From: Lepagella muris
GTDB lineage: Bacteria; Bacteroidota; Bacteroidia; Bacteroidales; Muribaculaceae
Reading direction: 5' to 3'
NCBI RefSeq assembly: GCF_004793975.1
Contig: NZ_SRYB01000024.1
Coordinates: 1 to 64,000, forward strand
DNA length: 64,000 nucleotides
Below the pieces are notes generated by a model that was not told where the DNA came from, ran no database searches, and worked only from the letters and a program-made list of their open reading frames with translations. A program made the translations under genes and the position numbers. This document shows, piece by piece, positions 60,855-64,000 of this stretch. Each line of letters starts with the position of its first letter. Within the stretch, counting starts at the first letter, position 1.

Positions 60855-61802
60855 TTATTTACTCAAATAGATTTGTGCTTTTTTCTTGATGACCCAACGA
60901 TTATCTTCTTTGACAGCTTCGCCCGGAAGAATAGTTCTCATTTGAGTTGCTTCGGAAGGAGCGCATCCTTGAAGCTCAAGTGCGAACTTGATGTTGTCGT
61001 TGGATCTAATCTCATTGATGAACTGGTTTCCTTCTAAAAGATTAAACTCAGCTTTGTTATTTCGAATAATGACAGAGAATCGGGCTTCAGAATCACGTGT
61101 TTCAAATAAATGCTTAAAATAAGCACTGGTTGATGACATCTGTGAGGGAACGCCAAAATATCCGTGCTGTTCGTGAGAAACTCCTGGTTTTGACTGAATC
61201 GTCTGAATAGGTACTGGAGTAGGTATTGGTTGTGTTTGGGCACGGCTTTCTTGCTTCATCTGTCGCTCAATACGAGATATTCTATCTGCGAGCGAATAGT
61301 AATCATTCGCAGAAGATAAATAAGATGTCTGCCGTGTATTTGATGTTGGTTTTAACCTCAAATCTGAGATTGCCTTTTTCAGTTCTTCAATCTCATTGCG
61401 GTGTCTTCCGGCTCGACTATTAGCTGCAGATGCTTTGATAGTAGATATAATAGCCAGAATTATGGCGATTCCAGCGACAACCCAAGATATAAGAATACTC
61501 AGTGCAGAGTCTTTTTTATAATCGTCTAATTCCGTCTGGATTTTGACAATTTCTTTGCCCTGTTTTTCATTTTCACTAAAAACTTCATTAACCCTTGAAT
61601 TGACTATGTTGATAGAATCTAGAACGGCCTTTTTCTCTGTAGAATCAAGTTTATTGCCAGTATCAGGAATGGTTGTTTGTCCGGATTCTATTGCTGTCTG
61701 ATATCTCGCAGTATCAGTGGCAGTATCCTCTTCACATGACGAAAAGACCATGCTACTGAATATAAATGAAGCTATTAAGATTATTGTATGAAGCGTCTTC
61801 AT
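60855..61802 (-). CDS. Lipobox/transmembrane coiled-coil protein of the channel operon
   Basis: A 315-residue protein with no family I recognise. It has a signal peptide with a lipobox-like end (VFSSC, Cys23), a helical region (50-95), a strong membrane helix at about 100-125 (ALSILISWVVAGIAIILAIIS), a second coiled coil (130-150), a Pro/Gln/Thr-rich linker (QPIPTPVPIQTIQ) and a C-terminal domain of about 110 residues (YFKHLFETRDSEARFSVII..WVIKKKAQIYL). It lies 6 bp upstream of the MotA-like gene. It may couple the actin-like ATPase to the membrane complex. Confidence 0.75.
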   Translation of the reverse strand: MKTLHTIILIASFIFSSMVFSSCEEDTATDTARYQTAIESGQTTIPDTGNKLDSTEKKAVLDSINIVNSRVNEVFSENEKQGKEIVKIQTELDDYKKDSALSILISWVVAGIAIILAIISTIKASAANSRAGRHRNEIEELKKAISDLRLKPTSNTRQTSYLSSANDYYSLADRISRIERQMKQESRAQTQPIPTPVPIQTIQSKPGVSHEQHGYFGVPSQMSSTSAYFKHLFETRDSEARFSVIIRNNKAEFNLLEGNQFINEIRSNDNIKFALELQGCAPSEATQMRTILPGEAVKEDNRWVIKKKAQIYLSK

Positions 61803-61807
61803 TGTTA

Positions 61808-64000
61808 TTATTCTCTAAGCGAAGTGAAAATTTCATTTGACATAGACTGAAGAGCACCCTTTATTGGGTAAAAGAAGAAAGTTTCCTCTATTACATCATC
61901 AACTTCAGTTTCTTCTCGACGTTGTATTATTCCTTTGTCTAGGAATGTTGTCAAATCTTTAGCCGCAGCTTGTTGAGCCACTTTTAAGGAAGACATTTTT
62001 ACTCCAAAATTTCTGTCGAAATTGAACGAATTATTCATGTCAACAAATACAAATCTGAAAAATTCTTCAACAGCTTTTACAGTTCTCGTTTTGTAGGAAT
62101 CTGTTATGGTTGCATACGTGTCAGTATTCTTTACGATACCAGTACAGTCACTTTTGAACACGATTGTCTTGTCGTGGTAATCATCATCTTCTACTCCGAT
62201 TAAACCACCTTTACAGGTAGAGTCTTTAGGACTGGAACCTTTTTCAAGTCCAAGCAATTCCAGTTCTTTCCCATAGGGATGCCCTAAAACTTTCTCAAAA
62301 ATTAACTTGGTGTATTTTGCAAGAATTTTATTATCAGTTGTAATGACACGGATTACCTTGCTTCCATTTCCACTAAAGGAAATATGACGCGGCACATCAA
62401 GTCCAAGAGCTTTTGTAATCTGAGCTATATGGTAAATAATAGAGGTGTAGAACACTATGAAAACTATCTTGAAATCCTCATCTTCCTGCAGAAGATAATT
62501 AAAATCAATAGCCTTTTCATTAATTCCTACTGCTTTTGGAAGAGAGTTGTCTTTAAGCCCAAATAAGAAAGAAGCCATATTAGCAGGGTGTTCATTATTT
62601 GAACTGTTAAACACTCGTACTAATTCAGAAAGATTCTTTTCCTCTAGGAGCCGAAGTATGCCTCCTTTATATCTGTCTACGATTCCATTGTTTTCATCAA
62701 GATCTGAGAATGAGTTCTCAAACAGGGCATTAGACGCGTATCTAAAAGACGTAACATGATTTATGGCTTTATCTTTGGCAAAGGCAATGTCCGTAGTTCC
62801 ACCGCCAATATCAACATTGACGAGGCTCGTAGCTGTAGAGTATCTTTTAAAGAAATACTGAATAGGAGCAGCTGACTCGGTCATACTGTTTGTAGATCCT
62901 TCCCCGAAGTATTCTTTATAAGCTTCATCCCAAGTTTCCCTTAGGCGACGAAGACGTTTGGGTGCCATACTGATAGGATAAAACCAAGTTATCTTAGTCT
63001 TTGTAAGATCGCCATTGTTAAGAAGAACTTTATTGCGTATTATCAGCATCAATGTACGAACATACGATTCCATAACACGCATATCTTCGCCGTTGCCCCA
63101 TTTTATGTTGTACTTCAGGTAATTGTATGACAAGTCTGAACGCTTATCATAGGTGAACGGCAGATTCACAAGCGTGAACGGGGCGACGTCCTTACTCCAA
63201 TCTACTGTTTTGGCACACGAAAGTACCGTGCGGGTAGGAAATCTGAAATCTCCATTCCCAATTTCTCCGGGAATGAAATCCTTTTCAAAGAGAGCCGTTT
63301 CATCAATCAGGTCGTCCAGATAGCCGAATTCATTCTTTTGAGGGATAAACATCTCACAGAGAGCCCGATCACTCTGAGTAAATGAGAACACCTTCGGTGC
63401 TTCATTTCCTTTGCGATATTCGATATGGGTGTTAGAAGTTCCCAAATCGATTGCAAACTCAAATGTCTCAACATTGCGCTGGCTCTTGAAAATCGGAATG
63501 ATAATCCCTCGATAAGTATTGTTATGTACTTGAATGTAATCAAATGATTGCCCTTTGATTAAATAGTTATCGGCTTTTATCAGAATCTCCTGATCCTCGT
63601 TTCTGCATGATTTGGATGGCTGAGATATTTTCTCGTCATCCACATAGAACCCGAAATCAATTTTTGCATTTGCAGCTTGAACACAAGAAACGTTATAAAT
63701 TGATTCTGATGGATTATTGAAACGAACTTGTGGCATGATGAAGCCAGTGAACTTCATTTCAGTGATATTCCCAGCATTATTCTCAATATTAGCGGAGCTA
63801 TTATTGTAATATATACGAGAATATTCTATATAAGAGATATTGCCGGCTCCCATAATGGGGATACGAACAATGACATTTACAGATTCTCCTGCTAGGAGTT
63901 TCATCTCAACCATAGGTTTGCCATCAGGCAGATTCCCCATCAACTCCTCAATTGAAAAATATTTGAAGAAAAGAGGTTTCAAAGGGATAAGGAAAGCCAA
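61808..64000 (-). CDS. Actin/Hsp70-fold ATPase, 5' end beyond the window
   Basis: At least 730 residues; the frame is open at the window edge, so the start is not visible. The actin/Hsp70 ATPase signatures are FAIDLGTSNTHIEYR (phosphate 1), VNVDIGGGTTDIAFAK (phosphate 2) and ISFSGNGSKVI (adenosine). An upstream region (from the edge to about 180) is beta-rich and of unknown role. WFYPISMAPKRLRRLRETWDEAY lies between the motifs. It resembles large Hsp70-like proteins in accessory operons (SrfB-like) more than DnaK. It is the first visible gene of the operon, 5 bp before the next. Confidence 0.82.
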   Translation of the reverse strand: MAFLIPLKPLFFKYFSIEELMGNLPDGKPMVEMKLLAGESVNVIVRIPIMGAGNISYIEYSRIYYNNSSANIENNAGNITEMKFTGFIMPQVRFNNPSESIYNVSCVQAANAKIDFGFYVDDEKISQPSKSCRNEDQEILIKADNYLIKGQSFDYIQVHNNTYRGIIIPIFKSQRNVETFEFAIDLGTSNTHIEYRKGNEAPKVFSFTQSDRALCEMFIPQKNEFGYLDDLIDETALFEKDFIPGEIGNGDFRFPTRTVLSCAKTVDWSKDVAPFTLVNLPFTYDKRSDLSYNYLKYNIKWGNGEDMRVMESYVRTLMLIIRNKVLLNNGDLTKTKITWFYPISMAPKRLRRLRETWDEAYKEYFGEGSTNSMTESAAPIQYFFKRYSTATSLVNVDIGGGTTDIAFAKDKAINHVTSFRYASNALFENSFSDLDENNGIVDRYKGGILRLLEEKNLSELVRVFNSSNNEHPANMASFLFGLKDNSLPKAVGINEKAIDFNYLLQEDEDFKIVFIVFYTSIIYHIAQITKALGLDVPRHISFSGNGSKVIRVITTDNKILAKYTKLIFEKVLGHPYGKELELLGLEKGSSPKDSTCKGGLIGVEDDDYHDKTIVFKSDCTGIVKNTDTYATITDSYKTRTVKAVEEFFRFVFVDMNNSFNFDRNFGVKMSSLKVAQQAAAKDLTTFLDKGIIQRREETEVDDVIEETFFFYPIKGALQSMSNEIFTSLRE

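Noticed and set aside
63998..64000. TTG at the window edge as the true start of the actin-like ATPase
   Set aside because: The frame is open at the edge and the first visible residues are not a natural N-terminus, so the gene is treated as partial.

Overview
The window looks like a chromosome segment of a gut-type member of the Bacteroidales (phylum Bacteroidota), perhaps Muribaculaceae. The order rests on SusC/SusD pairs, a DUF3823 lipoprotein, UpxY-type antitermination, lipobox signal peptides on secreted hydrolases and TTTG / TAnnTTTG promoter elements; the family is a guess from gene style. No rRNA, tRNA or CRISPR array was recognised.

Region 1 (1-1.2 kb) holds decayed gene remnants and a Phd/RelE-type toxin-antitoxin pair. 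Region 2 (1.2-20.5 kb) is a polysaccharide utilization locus: GH78 and GH92 on the minus strand, then, divergently, a surface lipoprotein, GH76, SusC, SusD, a DUF3823 lipoprotein, a second GH92, a second GH76 and a mannose-6-phosphate isomerase relative missing its metal-binding core. GH76 plus GH92 points to alpha-mannan, such as fungal mannan. Region 3 (20.5-21.7 kb) is an MntA/HepT-type pair plus a DUF2442 gene, bracketed by two near-identical terminators.

Region 4 (21.7-41.6 kb) is a capsule or exopolysaccharide locus. It opens with a 336-bp segment between perfect 18-bp inverted repeats carrying a Bacteroidota-type promoter that now points away from the locus, so it looks like a phase-variable promoter caught OFF. 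The first gene joins a UpxY/NusG-like domain to an apparently inactivated tyrosine-recombinase-like domain. Then come rfbABCD (dTDP-L-rhamnose), an AT-rich core (Wzx, acyltransferase, Wzy, glycosyltransferases, nitroreductase-like, two pyruvyl transferases, GH18, FrhB-like Fe-S protein) and a GT26 glycosyltransferase. Short repeats and a doubtful gene fill the 3' flank.

Region 5 (57.2-41.6 kb, minus strand) is a continuous purine supraoperon: purE-L-M-N-H-D-folD-purB-purA-guaB-guaA. Its leader has a promoter, a 56-codon leader ORF and a strong hairpin with a T-tract, resembling an attenuator. purF, purC and purK are not in the window.

Region 6 (57.3-64 kb) is accessory DNA: a 32-bp-period repeat array, a remnant of an AAA-ATPase gene, then a tight minus-strand operon of an actin/Hsp70-fold ATPase (5' end beyond the window), a lipobox/transmembrane coiled-coil protein, a MotA/ZorA-like channel with a long coiled-coil tail, a MotB/ZorB-like OmpA protein and a trypsin-like lipoprotein protease. 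This combination is the best candidate for an undescribed system, possibly anti-phage or envelope related.
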